From positions 310,001-374,000 of the forward strand of contig NZ_JAPWGW010000004.1 in NCBI RefSeq assembly GCF_027213945.1: 64,000 nt of DNA, given 5' to 3'. How positions within the stretch are numbered: position 1 is the stretch's first letter; every line of letters begins with the position of its first letter. The position numbers and the translations under genes were made by a program. This DNA is from Henriciella marina (GTDB lineage Bacteria > Pseudomonadota > Alphaproteobacteria > Caulobacterales > Hyphomonadaceae). Below the pieces are notes generated by a model. The model worked only from the letters and a program-made list of their open reading frames with translations, made no database searches and was not told where the DNA came from. Below are positions 47,889-58,213 of this stretch, in pieces.

Positions 47889-49273
47889 CCACGGACATTC
47901 TTGTTGTCGATGACGAACCCGATATCAGGGACCTGATCTCCGGCGTTCTTGAAGATGAAGGTTACGCAGTGCGCAGCGCGGCTACAGCTGCGAAGGCGCT
48001 TGAGGAAGTGCGCAAACGTGCACCGGGCCTCATCATTCTCGACGTCTGGCTGCAGGGCAGCGACATGGACGGCCTGTCCGTGTTGAAATTCATCAAATCC
48101 ATTGATCCGCTGATCCCCGTCATCGTGATCAGCGGCCACGGCAATATCGAGACGGCCGTCGCTGCCATTCGGCGTGGTGCCTATGACTTCATCGAAAAAC
48201 CTTTCAAGTCAGACCGTCTGCTTCACCTTGTGGCGCGCGCAATTGAGTCGACCTCATTGAAGCGCGAAAACGCTTCGCTTCGAAACATGGTTGTCAGCAG
48301 CGACGACTGGATCGGGTCGAGCCAGGCTGCAGCAACGCTTCGCGCCTCTATCGACAAGGTCGGCCCGACCAATTCACGAGTCTTGGTGACCGGACCTGCC
48401 GGCGCGGGCAAAGAGCTCGCTGCCCGCCTGATCCATGCGCAATCCAACAGGCAGAACGGCCCGTTCGTCGTGGTGAACGCAGCAAATGTCGCGCCTGACC
48501 TTATGGAGCAGGAGCTGTTCGGCGAAGAGGATCATGACGGACGTCCACGGCGGATTGGCTTCTTCGAGAAAGCCCATACTGGCACACTGCTGCTGGACGA
48601 AGTCGCGGACATGCCGCTGGGCACGCAAAACAAGATCCTGCGCGTACTGACAGAGCAACGTTTTCAAAGGGTTGGTGGAAAATCCGACGTCCACGTCGAC
48701 GTGCGCGTCATGTCGGCGTCGACAAAGGATCTTAAAGAAGAAATCGACGCGCAGCGCTTTCGCGAGGATCTTTTCTACAGACTGAGCGTGGTGCCTATCA
48801 GAGTACCGTCGCTCGCTGAAAGACGTGACGATATTCCCGCTCTGATCGATCATTTCACGGGCCGGATTGCAGACAGCTCTGGTCTCAATGCACGGACGTT
48901 TTCTGCTGAGGCCATCGCCGTACTTCAGTCCATGGACTGGCCCGGGAATGTGAGACAGCTCAAGAACCTCGTAGAGCGCATCCTTATCCTGTCGCCGCAC
49001 GACGCCAAACGACCGGTCTCGGTCGATGAATTGCCACAGGAAAGAAGTGGACTATCCAAGGGCGCCAGCCCGACTGCTTCTGCCGATCTGGTCGGTCTGT
49101 CCCTGCGCGATGCAAGGGAGCAATTTGAACGGGAGTATCTGTCGCTACAGATCACCCGTTTTGACGGCAATATCTCACGGACGGCCGAGTTCATCGGCAT
49201 GGAGCGCTCAGCCCTTCACAGAAAGCTTAAAGCACTTGGTGTGAATGCGTCAGCTTCACGGACGGACATCTAG
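47885..49273 (+). CDS. ntrX: Response regulator NtrX, without GAFTGA
   Basis: NtrC-family regulator paired with NtrY. Receiver domain with Asp in LIILDVWLQGSDMDG near residue 52; AAA+ domain with a changed Walker A (GPAGAGKE) and Walker B TLLLDEVADMP; C-terminal Fis-type helix-turn-helix (SRTAEFIGMERSALHRKLK). The segment after ELFGE reads EDHDGRPRRIGFFEKA, so GAFTGA is missing, as in other alphaproteobacterial NtrX. It should act without sigma-54 contact. It follows ntrY with an ATGA overlap and precedes trkA by two bases. Confidence 0.94.
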   Translation: MTTDILVVDDEPDIRDLISGVLEDEGYAVRSAATAAKALEEVRKRAPGLIILDVWLQGSDMDGLSVLKFIKSIDPLIPVIVISGHGNIETAVAAIRRGAYDFIEKPFKSDRLLHLVARAIESTSLKRENASLRNMVVSSDDWIGSSQAAATLRASIDKVGPTNSRVLVTGPAGAGKELAARLIHAQSNRQNGPFVVVNAANVAPDLMEQELFGEEDHDGRPRRIGFFEKAHTGTLLLDEVADMPLGTQNKILRVLTEQRFQRVGGKSDVHVDVRVMSASTKDLKEEIDAQRFREDLFYRLSVVPIRVPSLAERRDDIPALIDHFTGRIADSSGLNARTFSAEAIAVLQSMDWPGNVRQLKNLVERILILSPHDAKRPVSVDELPQERSGLSKGASPTASADLVGLSLRDAREQFEREYLSLQITRFDGNISRTAEFIGMERSALHRKLKALGVNASASRTDI

Positions 49274-49275
49274 CC

Positions 49276-50649
49276 ATGCGCGTTATCATCTGCGGAGCCG
49301 GGCGGGTCGGCCAGGGCATTGCGCGGCGTCTCGCTATTGAGAACCACGACATCGTGATGATCGATCAGGATACGAAGCTGATCGATGTTGTGCAGACCGA
49401 GCTCGATGTTCGCGGCGTCGTTGGCCATGCGGGGCATCCGGAGGTGCTGGAAGCTGCAGGCGGCAATGATTGTGACATGATCATCGCCGTCACCTATTCG
49501 GACGAAATCAACATGGTCATCTGTCAGGTGGCCGATACGCTGTTCAATATTCCGAACAAGATCGCACGCATACGAGCCCAGCAGTATCTTCAGTTCGGCT
49601 ATCGCCAGCTCTTCTCTCGTGAAGGGCTTGGCATTGACCTGGTCATCTCTCCGGAAATCGAGGTCGGAGACGCAATCCTTCAGCGGTTCAGCACGCCGGG
49701 CGCAATCATGAGCGTAAACTTCGGTCGCGGCGACGTTCAGCTCGTTGCCATTGAGGTTCTGGATGACAGTCCAGTGCTCGATACTGCGCTTGATCAGATT
49801 CAAGGACTCTTCCCGAGCTTGAGTGCCCGTATCGTCGGCATCAACAGGGCAGGGCACGTTTTCGCGCCGCGCGGGAACGACCAGTTAAAGACGGGCGATA
49901 CCGCCTATGTCGCTGTTCTGAAGTCACATAGTCACAGGCTGAACAGTATCTTCAACAGGCCTGAGCCAGAAATGCGCCGCGTCGTCATCGTCGGCGGTGG
50001 CAATGTCGGCCTTTATGTCGCCAAGGGGCTGGAAAAGCAGACTGGCGTCCGGGTCCGCGTTATTGAGTCTGAGATCGAGCGCGCCGAACGCGCAGCGGCG
50101 GAGCTGTCACGAACGATCGTAATCCACGGCGATGGCCTGACTCGCTACATCCTTGAGGAATCCGACGCGCCAACCGCGGATCTCGTCATCGCAACAACGC
50201 ATGACGACAAGACCAACATCCTCATCTCCAAGCTCGCAAAGCAAATGGGAGCGAAACGGGCGCTCGCACTGGTGAATGCACCTGAACTTGCGGGACTTGC
50301 ACGAGAGATGAAACTTGATGCCGTGCTCGACCCGCGGGCACTGACAGTCTCGCGCGTCCTTATGAAGATGCGCCGGGGTCGCATCCTGGCTCTCCAATCA
50401 CTGGAAGACGGCGCCGCAGAGATCGCGGAAGGCGTCACACTTGATACGTCGCCTCTGATTGGCAAGTCACTTGGCTATGACGACCTTCCCAAAGGCATCA
50501 CGGCCGCTGCCGTCTTGCGTGATGGCGAAGTCATATTTGCTTCAAGCGATGTCACCGTCAGGGCGAACGACCATGCGCTACTCTTCTATGAAGGGTCCAT
50601 GACCAGCAAGGTAGAACAGTTCTTCCGCGTCAGCGCCGACTTCTTCTAG
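49276..50649 (+). CDS. trkA: Trk potassium transporter regulatory subunit TrkA
   Basis: Cytosolic NAD(H)-binding gating ring of the Trk potassium uptake system. The 457 residues are a tandem of two RCK units: N-terminal Rossmann domains begin CGAGRVGQGIARRLA (residue 4) and VGGGNVGLYVAKGLE (near 238), each followed by an RCK-C domain. It lies directly behind ntrX and 38 bases before trkH, so nitrogen signalling and potassium uptake genes share one run, as in other alphaproteobacteria. Confidence 0.96.
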   Translation: MRVIICGAGRVGQGIARRLAIENHDIVMIDQDTKLIDVVQTELDVRGVVGHAGHPEVLEAAGGNDCDMIIAVTYSDEINMVICQVADTLFNIPNKIARIRAQQYLQFGYRQLFSREGLGIDLVISPEIEVGDAILQRFSTPGAIMSVNFGRGDVQLVAIEVLDDSPVLDTALDQIQGLFPSLSARIVGINRAGHVFAPRGNDQLKTGDTAYVAVLKSHSHRLNSIFNRPEPEMRRVVIVGGGNVGLYVAKGLEKQTGVRVRVIESEIERAERAAAELSRTIVIHGDGLTRYILEESDAPTADLVIATTHDDKTNILISKLAKQMGAKRALALVNAPELAGLAREMKLDAVLDPRALTVSRVLMKMRRGRILALQSLEDGAAEIAEGVTLDTSPLIGKSLGYDDLPKGITAAAVLRDGEVIFASSDVTVRANDHALLFYEGSMTSKVEQFFRVSADFF

Positions 50650-50687
50650 CATCGGCCCAAAAAGGCTACAGAGAACAAACGGCTCGC

Positions 50688-52094
50688 ATGAATTATCCCG
50701 CCATCATCCGAATGCTCGCATTTAGTGGTTTCGGCCTCGTGATGGCGATGATTCTATCAGCGGTGTTTGCTGTCCTCGCAGGGGAGTGGGCCCAGTTCCG
50801 TGTCTTCCTGACAACCGGAACACTTCTGCTAACCGTCTGCGCCGCGACTATCGTCATGATTGATCGACCACAACGACGGGCGCAGCCATCTGACGGTCTC
50901 GCCTTCATGGTGTTCTTCTGGGTTTTTGCAGGGATTGCCTGCGCCCCCCCCTTCCTGATGGGGCTTCCGAATGAAAGTGCGGTCGCAGCGCTGCACGAGG
51001 CAGTATCCAACCTTACGACGACAGGTCACTCGGTCTTCGATCCGCAGACGACGGTGCTGCCCGACTCAATCCTCTTCTGGCGCGCTCTTCTTCATCTGGC
51101 TGGTGCACTTGCAACAATCACCTTTGCGGCCACTGTGCTTGCCGCTCTCAGTCTTGATGGGCCCGGCATCCACAGGACGCTGCTCTTCAGTCATTCAGAT
51201 GAGAGTTTCTTCGACTCGATGCCTCGGGTGATGCGGATCACAAGTGTCTACTTTGGAGTCTGCCTCCTCATCGTTTTCGTGCTCGAAGTCGTCGGAGGCC
51301 TTCCTGTCGCCACCGCATTCCTGGACGCCGTCAGTGCGCTGACAACTGGGCTGGCCGATCCACGTAGCGCGTCATCTGACATTGTGAACGGTACACGGTC
51401 ATTTGCGCTATCGCTTGGTCTTGTTCTGGGCACACTAGGCCTCTTCTTCCTGATACAGATTGCGAACCGCGAATGGCGCGCTGCCGTGTTTGATGCTGAA
51501 ACGCTAGCATTTGGTCTCGCGATCTTCGTCTTCACGGCTATCGGTCTCGCTTGCGGTCTTACGGGGCTCAACGCGATTGGCTGGTCCCTCTCGAGCCTGT
51601 CCACAAGCGGCATTGCACTTGTCGCGCGTGAAACCACACGTGATTTGCCGCTTCTCGTGCAACTCGCGCCATGTATGGTTGGCGGTGCTGCGCTTTCGGC
51701 TGCTGGCGGTATGAAACTCGCCCGCCTCTACGTCCTCTTCAGAAGGGTGGGACAGGAATTTCTGCGCATGGGATACCGCGAATCTCTGGTGCACTTTCAA
51801 TTCAGGGGGCGCATCCAGTCCGATAGAACACTGATGGGTATCTGGGTCTATCTGGTTGCCTACATCATTGCCGTGGCGATTGGATTGCTACTGTTTTCTC
51901 TGGTCGGACTTGGCTTTGAAGATGCGCTGTCGACAACATTCGGTAGTCTGACGAATTCAGGACAGTTAATTCCTCAGGCGCAGCTGAAAGACGCGACGTT
52001 CTATCAAGTATTGGCTATATTTGGTATGATATTGGGCAGGCTGGAAGTTCTCGCATTGATTCCGCTCCTGACCATCTCATTTTGGCGTCGGTAG
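50688..52094 (+). CDS. trkH: Trk potassium transporter membrane subunit TrkH
   Basis: Potassium-translocating subunit with four pore-loop repeats. The 468-residue product shows the four filter segments NLTTTGHS, ALTTGLAD, SLSTSGIA and SLTNSGQL, each with the conserved Gly, between many membrane helices. The second (TTGLAD) and fourth (TNSGQ) deviate most, which is common in TrkH. It follows trkA and forms with it a complete system, though other alphaproteobacteria often have hfq closer to trkA. Confidence 0.93.
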   Translation: MNYPAIIRMLAFSGFGLVMAMILSAVFAVLAGEWAQFRVFLTTGTLLLTVCAATIVMIDRPQRRAQPSDGLAFMVFFWVFAGIACAPPFLMGLPNESAVAALHEAVSNLTTTGHSVFDPQTTVLPDSILFWRALLHLAGALATITFAATVLAALSLDGPGIHRTLLFSHSDESFFDSMPRVMRITSVYFGVCLLIVFVLEVVGGLPVATAFLDAVSALTTGLADPRSASSDIVNGTRSFALSLGLVLGTLGLFFLIQIANREWRAAVFDAETLAFGLAIFVFTAIGLACGLTGLNAIGWSLSSLSTSGIALVARETTRDLPLLVQLAPCMVGGAALSAAGGMKLARLYVLFRRVGQEFLRMGYRESLVHFQFRGRIQSDRTLMGIWVYLVAYIIAVAIGLLLFSLVGLGFEDALSTTFGSLTNSGQLIPQAQLKDATFYQVLAIFGMILGRLEVLALIPLLTISFWRR

Positions 52095-52179
52095 GCAGCC
52101 GGGACTTGCAATGCACGGGCAATCCGGATAGCGCCTGCGAAAACGCATAGCGAACAGCGCCAGCATACGGATAAAGACC

Positions 52180-52434
52180 ATGTCGTCGGATAAAAAACAG
52201 AACCTGCAGGACACGTTCCTCAATGCGGTCAGGAAATCACGGACCCCACTCACCATTTTTCTGGTGAACGGCGTAAAGCTGCAAGGTGTGGTGACCTGGT
52301 TTGACAATTTCTGCGTTCTCCTACGCGGGGACGGACGCCCACCTCAACTTGTCTACAAGCATGCCATCTCGACGATTGCGCCAGGTGCCCCGGTGCAGCT
52401 GTTTGATGAGGAAACAAGCGCGGACAAGGATTGA
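52180..52434 (+). CDS. hfq: RNA chaperone Hfq
   Basis: Hexameric Sm-like protein that pairs small RNAs with mRNAs. The 84 residues have the Sm1 motif in [28 protein letters not shown] order, the Gln of the proximal face in KKQNLQD, and the Sm2 signature YKHAIST. The C-terminal tail is short. The stop overlaps the hflX TTG start (TTGA), the classic hfq-hflX arrangement. Confidence 0.97.
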   Translation: MSSDKKQNLQDTFLNAVRKSRTPLTIFLVNGVKLQGVVTWFDNFCVLLRGDGRPPQLVYKHAISTIAPGAPVQLFDEETSADKD

Positions 52435-53765
52435 GCAGCGAACTGATCGATAGAACGCCGGTTCCGGACAGAGCCGGCGTCATCATTCCCTGGACTATGC
52501 CAATAGACCGGCCCGACCGCGAAAGGCTGTCGGAAACCTCCGGTCTGGTCGAAGCTCTTGGCTGCAACCTTGCTTTTCTGCGGCCAGAAAATGTCCGCAA
52601 GCCAAGTGCGTCTCACCTTCTATCTGGTGGTATCCTCGAACGCCTTCGAGAAGACATTTCCGCTTCTGCGTGTACATTATGCGTCATTGATGCGGCCCTC
52701 ACCCCGGTTCAGCAACGCAACCTTGAGCGGACTCTCAGCTGCAAGGTCATCGACAGAACCGGTCTCATCCTCGAAATCTTTGGTCTTCGTGCCCGCACCA
52801 AAGAAGGCAAGCTGCAGGTTGAGCTTGCGCGGCTATCCTATGAACGCTCGCGGCTCGTTCGCACCTGGACGCACCTGGAACGCCAACGCGGCGGCCAGGG
52901 GTTTTTGAGTGGCCCTGGCGAAACCCAGCTTGAGGCCGACCGGCGCATGCTGGACCGGCAGCTCGCGTCTCTAAAATCGGACCTTGAAGAAGTGCGCCGG
53001 ACGCGTGGGCTTCAGCGCTCTGGACGGCGCGATGCTGGCTTTCCGGTTATTGCGCTCGTCGGTTATACCAATGCTGGCAAGTCGACATTGTTCAACCGCA
53101 TGACCGGCGCAAACGTCTTTGCTCGTGACATGCCATTCGCGACCCTGGATCCGACTATCCGACGACTGGAGCTTCCAGGTCTGGGCGACGCTGCGCTCGT
53201 CGATACAGTTGGTTTCATCACGGACCTGCCCACGCATCTTGTCGACAGCTTCAGGGCGACCCTGGAAGAGACGTTGGAAGCTGATCTTCTGATTCACGTT
53301 CGTGACCGCTCAGAAGACTCCGATGAGGCTCGGAAGCAGGATGTCTTGTCCGTCCTGCGCCGTCTGGAAGAAGAGAGCGAAAGGCCGCTTCCGCCAATCA
53401 TTGAGGCTTGGAACAAGATTGATCTCTTGCCTGAGGACATTCAGGAGACGTTGCGCATATCAGCGCACGCTGGCCTTCACGATACACCAGCCGTGATCAC
53501 CTCCGCGCTTACAGGGGAGGGAATAGATGACCTCATCGCGCTCGTGCAGCACTCAATCCAGGATGAGCTCAAGACATTTTCTGTGCGGCTTTCACCCAGC
53601 GAGGGGGCGGCCCGGGCCTGGCTTTTCGAGTATGGAGCCGTTTCAGATGAACAGGTACAGCCAGATGGCCGTACCGATCTTGTTGTCGGGCTAAGTGAAA
53701 AGCATGAGGGCCGTTTCAGGTCCCAGTTCTCTGCCATTGAACTAAACGTTCAAAGCGACTCCTGA
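52431..53765 (+). CDS. hflX: Ribosome-splitting GTPase HflX
   Basis: GTPase that binds the 50S subunit and rescues or splits stalled ribosomes under stress. The 444 residues hold the HflX N-terminal domain, the Gly-rich linker [16 protein letters not shown] near 165, and the G domain with G1 [10 protein letters not shown]3 DTVGFI and G4 NKID. The start is a TTG overlapping the hfq stop, so its translation is probably coupled. The stop lies four bases from the tyrS stop. Confidence 0.95.
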   Translation: MSSELIDRTPVPDRAGVIIPWTMPIDRPDRERLSETSGLVEALGCNLAFLRPENVRKPSASHLLSGGILERLREDISASACTLCVIDAALTPVQQRNLERTLSCKVIDRTGLILEIFGLRARTKEGKLQVELARLSYERSRLVRTWTHLERQRGGQGFLSGPGETQLEADRRMLDRQLASLKSDLEEVRRTRGLQRSGRRDAGFPVIALVGYTNAGKSTLFNRMTGANVFARDMPFATLDPTIRRLELPGLGDAALVDTVGFITDLPTHLVDSFRATLEETLEADLLIHVRDRSEDSDEARKQDVLSVLRRLEEESERPLPPIIEAWNKIDLLPEDIQETLRISAHAGLHDTPAVITSALTGEGIDDLIALVQHSIQDELKTFSVRLSPSEGAARAWLFEYGAVSDEQVQPDGRTDLVVGLSEKHEGRFRSQFSAIELNVQSDS

Positions 53766-53769
53766 ATAA

Positions 53770-55023
53770 TCAGACTGCTTTCAGTAGCGCGTGGCGTTTT
53801 TTGCCCGCGGACAACTTCACTGCATCGCCCTCGCCGAGATCCGCAGTGGTGAGCGTCGCGTTCTCGTCGCTGACCAGTTTGTCGTTTACACGAACTGCGC
53901 CCTGTTTGATGAGACGGCGTGCTTCGCCATTAGATTTGGAGAGCCCAGCCAAAGCGAATGCAGCTGCAACTAGGATGCCGCCCTCCAATTCACTGCGTGC
54001 GATATCCGTCGTCGGAAGCGCTTCGTCGCGGCTTCCCGCCCCAAAGACAGCCGAGGCTGCGCGCTCGGCATCCTGCGCCGCGTCAGCACCGTGCAGCAAG
54101 GTCGTGGCCGCATTCGCTAGCGAAATCTTGGCCTGATTGATCTCAGCGCCTTCGAGGCTTTCCAGCTTCGCAATTTCATCAAGTGACATGTCGGTGAACA
54201 GGCGAAGGAAACGACCGACATCGGCGTCTTCGGTATTCCGCCAGAACTGCCAGTACTCATATGGCGACTTCCGGTCGGCGTTCAGCCAGACGGCACCATC
54301 GGCAGTCTTGCCCATCTTGCCACCAGACGCTGTCGTGATGAGATGTGCTGTCAGACCATAAGCGTCGCCGCCATCGGCCTTGTGAACAAGGTCGACACCG
54401 CCAACGATATTGCCCCACTGGTCTGATCCGCCGATCTGCAGGCGGCAGCCATGCTGGCGGAACAGTTCAAGGAAGTCGTAGGACTGCATGATCAGGTAAT
54501 TGAATTCAAGGAAGGTATAGGGCTGCTCACTGTTGAGGCGCCGAGCCACGGTTTCCTGCTTGGTCATCGTATTGATCGTGAAGTGGACACCTATCTCACG
54601 CAGAAGGTCAATATAGCCAAGCTTGCTCAGCCAGTCGTCATTATTGACCATGACAGCGTCGGTCGGCCCATCGCCGAAGGTCAGGAAGGGTTCGAAAGCT
54701 TTTTTTATACCTGCGATATTCTGTTCGATCTGTTCGTTGGTGAGCAGGGGCCGGGACTTTTCTTTATCGGTGGGGTCGCCAACCTTGGTGGTGCCGCCGC
54801 CCATCAGGACAATCGGCTTGCCGCCCGCTTGCTGGAGGTGGCGTAACATCATGATCTGAAGAAGCGAACCAACGTGAAGGCTATCTGCGGTCGCATCGAA
54901 GCCGATATAGGCGACAGGCACACCGTTGGCACAATACGCATCCAGCTCCACTGGATGAGTGACCTGCTTGATAAAGCCGCGGGCTTCAAGCGTGCTCAGG
55001 AAGTCTGACCTGTATTGGCTCAT
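53770..55023 (-). CDS. tyrS: Tyrosyl-tRNA synthetase
   Basis: Class I synthetase charging tRNA-Tyr. The 417-residue product starts at ATG 55023 (MSQYRSDFLSTLEARGF) with GGAG eight bases upstream. The HIGH motif is HVGS near residue 42, the KMSKS motif is KMGKT near 235, and an S4 RNA-binding domain ends the protein. It is divergent from anmK with only 50 bases between starts. Confidence 0.96.
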   Translation of the reverse strand: MSQYRSDFLSTLEARGFIKQVTHPVELDAYCANGVPVAYIGFDATADSLHVGSLLQIMMLRHLQQAGGKPIVLMGGGTTKVGDPTDKEKSRPLLTNEQIEQNIAGIKKAFEPFLTFGDGPTDAVMVNNDDWLSKLGYIDLLREIGVHFTINTMTKQETVARRLNSEQPYTFLEFNYLIMQSYDFLELFRQHGCRLQIGGSDQWGNIVGGVDLVHKADGGDAYGLTAHLITTASGGKMGKTADGAVWLNADRKSPYEYWQFWRNTEDADVGRFLRLFTDMSLDEIAKLESLEGAEINQAKISLANAATTLLHGADAAQDAERAASAVFGAGSRDEALPTTDIARSELEGGILVAAAFALAGLSKSNGEARRLIKQGAVRVNDKLVSDENATLTTADLGEGDAVKLSAGKKRHALLKAV

Positions 55024-55073
55024 GCCGGTTTCTCCATTATCGAAGGGCGCTGCTAGCACGGGTCATACGACAA

Positions 55074-56204
55074 TTGGAACAGCCTTCAGATCATTTTGAA
55101 CCAGTGTGGGCCGCAGGCTTCATGTCCGGCACCTCAATCGACGCGGTTGATGCTGCTCTGATCCTGACAGATGGTGAGCGCGTTCTCGACTTTGGACCAG
55201 TTGCTGAGCGCAATTACACCCCGGAGGAACGCACTATCCTTAAGGCGGCGGTTGATGCCGCCCGGAAATGGGCTTGGACCGGACCGCAACCAGAAGCAGC
55301 CTTCCGCGAGGCGAATGCGGTCCTCACCAGAACCCACTCCGATGCTTGGCAACAACTGATCAAAGGCTGGAATGGACCCGTACCGGCCATCGCAGGCGTG
55401 CACGGGCAAACGGTGCTTCATAAGCCACCGGTCAATGGCGCGCGCGGGAGCACGCTCCAGATACTCGATGCAAACAGCCTGCACTCTGAGCTCGCCGTAC
55501 CGTTGGCGTTCGACTTCCGCAGCGCAGATGTCGAGGCTGGCGGGCAGGGGGCGCCGCTCGCGCCAGCCTTTCACGCCGCGCTGCTGCAGAACCTCGGCGA
55601 TACGAGGTCGAACGCGGTCCTGAATCTTGGAGGCGTCGCGAATGTCACCTACCGGTCAGCTGACGGAAATCTCGTCGCATTCGACACCGGGCCTGCGAAC
55701 GGCCCCATCGACGAATGGATGGAACAGCATGGCCTGGGCACACACGATAAAGACGGCCGGACCGCAGCCGCAGGCCGCGTCGATAACATCTCCATCGACC
55801 TCTGGATGGACAAACCGTGGTTTGATTTACCGGGACCGAAAAGCCTCGACCGCTTCGACTTCGATGCAACGCTGGCGCGCGGAATGAGCCTAGAGGACGG
55901 CGCAGCAACACTGACAGCGTTCTCCGCAGAGTCAGTAGCGCACGCAGTTCGCAATTTTGCGGACAGGCCTGACCAGATCATCGTATGTGGTGGCGGGCGG
56001 CGCAATCCTCAGCTTATGCGAGAGCTTGGCGCCCGCGTCCCATGCACGGTAAAGAGCGCCGAAGATGTGGGCTGGCTCGGCGACTCCATAGAGGCGCAGG
56101 CTTTTGCTTTTCTGGCGGTACGGACATCGCGCGGCCTGCCAATTAGCTGGCCGGGAACGACGAGTGCGCCCGCACCGATAACAGGCGGGCGCATCATCGA
56201 TTAA
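55074..56204 (+). CDS. anmK: Anhydro-N-acetylmuramic acid kinase
   Basis: Phosphorylates and opens anhydroMurNAc in peptidoglycan recycling. The 376-residue product has the ATP-binding GFMSGTSIDAVDAAL near residue 15, GVHGQTVLHKP, NLGGVANVTY, FDTGPANGPIDEW and CGGGRRNPQLM. The start is a TTG at 55074, since no ATG lies before the essential MSGTS segment. The tail shares TTAA with the following convergent hydrolase gene. Confidence 0.94.
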   Translation: MEQPSDHFEPVWAAGFMSGTSIDAVDAALILTDGERVLDFGPVAERNYTPEERTILKAAVDAARKWAWTGPQPEAAFREANAVLTRTHSDAWQQLIKGWNGPVPAIAGVHGQTVLHKPPVNGARGSTLQILDANSLHSELAVPLAFDFRSADVEAGGQGAPLAPAFHAALLQNLGDTRSNAVLNLGGVANVTYRSADGNLVAFDTGPANGPIDEWMEQHGLGTHDKDGRTAAAGRVDNISIDLWMDKPWFDLPGPKSLDRFDFDATLARGMSLEDGAATLTAFSAESVAHAVRNFADRPDQIIVCGGGRRNPQLMRELGARVPCTVKSAEDVGWLGDSIEAQAFAFLAVRTSRGLPISWPGTTSAPAPITGGRIID

Positions 56205-56947
56205 TCGTCGTCGCCTTCACCGTCACCGGTGCCGTCAGTTTGATCCACAATAGCGGCAGCGCCGCGCTTTTTCGAAGTGTCCGCCTCGAGACGCATCTTC
56301 TGCTCATCTTCGACAAGGCGGCGATCAACATAGGCCTCACACTTCGCGAGCAATTCTTCGTGCTTGTCGACGAAGAAGTGGTTGGCACCGGCAATTGTGT
56401 CCCGCTCAATGACTTCGCCTTTTTGAACGCGAACCTTTGTCAATGAACGCTCCACGTCCTTCGGACCGGAAATCTTGTCATTCTCGCCAGAGATGATGAG
56501 GCCCGAAGCCGGGCAGGGCGCAAGGAAGGACAGATCGTAGTGATTGCACGGTGGCGCGATTGCCAGGAAGCCGTCGATTTCAGGCCGACGCATCAGCAAC
56601 TGAAGCGTGATCCATGCACCGAATGAGTAACCTGCACACCAGACAAAGCGCGGGTTTTCCGTCAGATTCTCCATATAATCGAGAACATAGGCGGCATCTT
56701 CAAGTTCGCCGACACCCTGATCGTAAACACCTTGGGAGCGGCCAACGCCGCGCGTGTTGAATCGCAGAACGCCGAAGCCGCGCTTTTCAAACATTTGATA
56801 GAGGCGGATCGTGATCGGATCCTGCATGGTGCCGCCAGCGCGTGGGTGCGGGTGAAGTACCAGAGCGATCGGCGCGCCTTCCTGTGCCGGTTCGGTGTAG
56901 CGGGCCTCGATACGGCCTGCCGGACCAGGAATAATGAGTTCTGCCAT
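56201..56947 (-). CDS. Alpha/beta hydrolase next to the suf cluster
   Basis: A 248-residue serine hydrolase of the family often found beside the alphaproteobacterial suf genes. It has LHPHPRAGGTM (oxyanion region), the nucleophile elbow GYSFGA with Ser near residue 108, an Asp candidate in SGENDKI, and the catalytic His in GANHFF. The C-terminal 30 residues are acidic and disordered. It is divergent from the cysteine desulfurase gene with 123 bases between starts. The physiological substrate is unknown. Confidence 0.85.
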   Translation of the reverse strand: MAELIIPGPAGRIEARYTEPAQEGAPIALVLHPHPRAGGTMQDPITIRLYQMFEKRGFGVLRFNTRGVGRSQGVYDQGVGELEDAAYVLDYMENLTENPRFVWCAGYSFGAWITLQLLMRRPEIDGFLAIAPPCNHYDLSFLAPCPASGLIISGENDKISGPKDVERSLTKVRVQKGEVIERDTIAGANHFFVDKHEELLAKCEAYVDRRLVEDEQKMRLEADTSKKRGAAAIVDQTDGTGDGEGDDD

Positions 56948-57070
56948 GCTGGGCGCCTCTTTCTTTCTGTCGCGTATAGCTGGGAAGTGAAGTGGGCGCT
57001 TTAGGCGAAAGCAACCGCAGAATGCAAGTTTTTGTGTAAGGACGCGCCATGTTATCCTATGTGCAGCACC

Positions 57071-58213
57071 ATGATCTACGCAGATTACAATGCTACTGCA
57101 CCGCTCCGCCCGGAAGCACGGGAGGCGATGATTGCCGCGCTGGACATCGGCGCCAATCCGTCAAGCGTGCATGGTCCAGGGCGCAAGGCGCGCAAAATGC
57201 TCGAAACAGCGCGCCGGCAAGTTGCTTCGGCAATTTCTGCGGTCCCGCAAGATCTCATATTTACGTCTGGCGGCACGGAGGCCATAGCGCTCGCCCTCAA
57301 TGGGGTCGTACGCCAGCTTGAAAAAAAGTGCACGCTGCTTGTGTCTGCAATCGAACACGAAGCGGCCGCCAAGAATGCAGGATTCTCGGGTGCGGCCGTG
57401 CAAACTGTCTACGTCACCAGCACTGGACAGGCGGATCTTGACGAATTGTCAAATCGGCTTGCAAGCTGGGACACGGACAAGAACGGAACGCCCGTGCTTG
57501 TTCTCATGCTCGCAAATAATGAAACGGGCGTAATTCAGCCTGTCGCCGAAGCTGCGTCCATCGTTCGCGCGGCAGGTGGCCTTACAATCTGCGACGGAGT
57601 TCAAGGTCTCGGTAAAATTCCATTGAACGTTTCGTTGCTCGGCGTCGATTACCTGGCACTGTCCGCCCATAAGGCGGGCGGCCCCCAGGGTGCCGGTGCG
57701 CTCTGGCTACGAAGTGGCGCACCATTGAAAGCCAGCCTGCTCGGCGGCGGCCAGGAGCGGTCATTGCGTTCTGGCACAGAAAACCTTGCAGGACTGACTG
57801 GGTTCGGTGCGGCAGCAGAAGCGAGCATCGCCGATCTGTCGAAGTTCGAGAAACTTGCGAAGCATAGAGACGCTATGGAAGTCCGGCTTAAAGCGGAAGG
57901 TGGCGTGACGGTGTTTGGTGAAGGCGCGCCGCGCCTTCCGAACACCTCGAATTTTGCCTATGGTGGATTCAGGGCGGAAACGCAGGTCATGGCGATGGAC
58001 CTCGCTGGCATCGCTGTCTCGTCCGGATCTGCATGCTCGAGTGGCAAGGTGAAAAGATCGCTTGTCCTATCAGCGATGGGCGCAGATGACGCTCTTGCAG
58101 AAAGCGCAATCCGCACCAGCTTTGGATGGAGGAGCGAGCCTGAAGATTTCGACCGCACTGCGGACGTCTGGCTGAAGGCTCTGCACCAGAGGAAGACGAA
58201 GGAGACGGCTTGA
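57071..58213 (+). CDS. Cysteine desulfurase, IscS/NifS type
   Basis: PLP enzyme that takes sulfur from cysteine for Fe-S clusters. The start is ATG 57071 (MIYADYNATAPLRP), as the family begins right before this segment. The 380 residues include IEHEA, ANNETGVIQ, the PLP Lys in SAHKAGGPQGAG near 205, and the active-site Cys in SSGSACSSGKVKRS near 325 on the longer loop of group I enzymes. It heads the suf run and its stop abuts the sufB ATG. A second desulfurase, SufS, closes the run. Confidence 0.93.
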   Translation: MIYADYNATAPLRPEAREAMIAALDIGANPSSVHGPGRKARKMLETARRQVASAISAVPQDLIFTSGGTEAIALALNGVVRQLEKKCTLLVSAIEHEAAAKNAGFSGAAVQTVYVTSTGQADLDELSNRLASWDTDKNGTPVLVLMLANNETGVIQPVAEAASIVRAAGGLTICDGVQGLGKIPLNVSLLGVDYLALSAHKAGGPQGAGALWLRSGAPLKASLLGGGQERSLRSGTENLAGLTGFGAAAEASIADLSKFEKLAKHRDAMEVRLKAEGGVTVFGEGAPRLPNTSNFAYGGFRAETQVMAMDLAGIAVSSGSACSSGKVKRSLVLSAMGADDALAESAIRTSFGWRSEPEDFDRTADVWLKALHQRKTKETA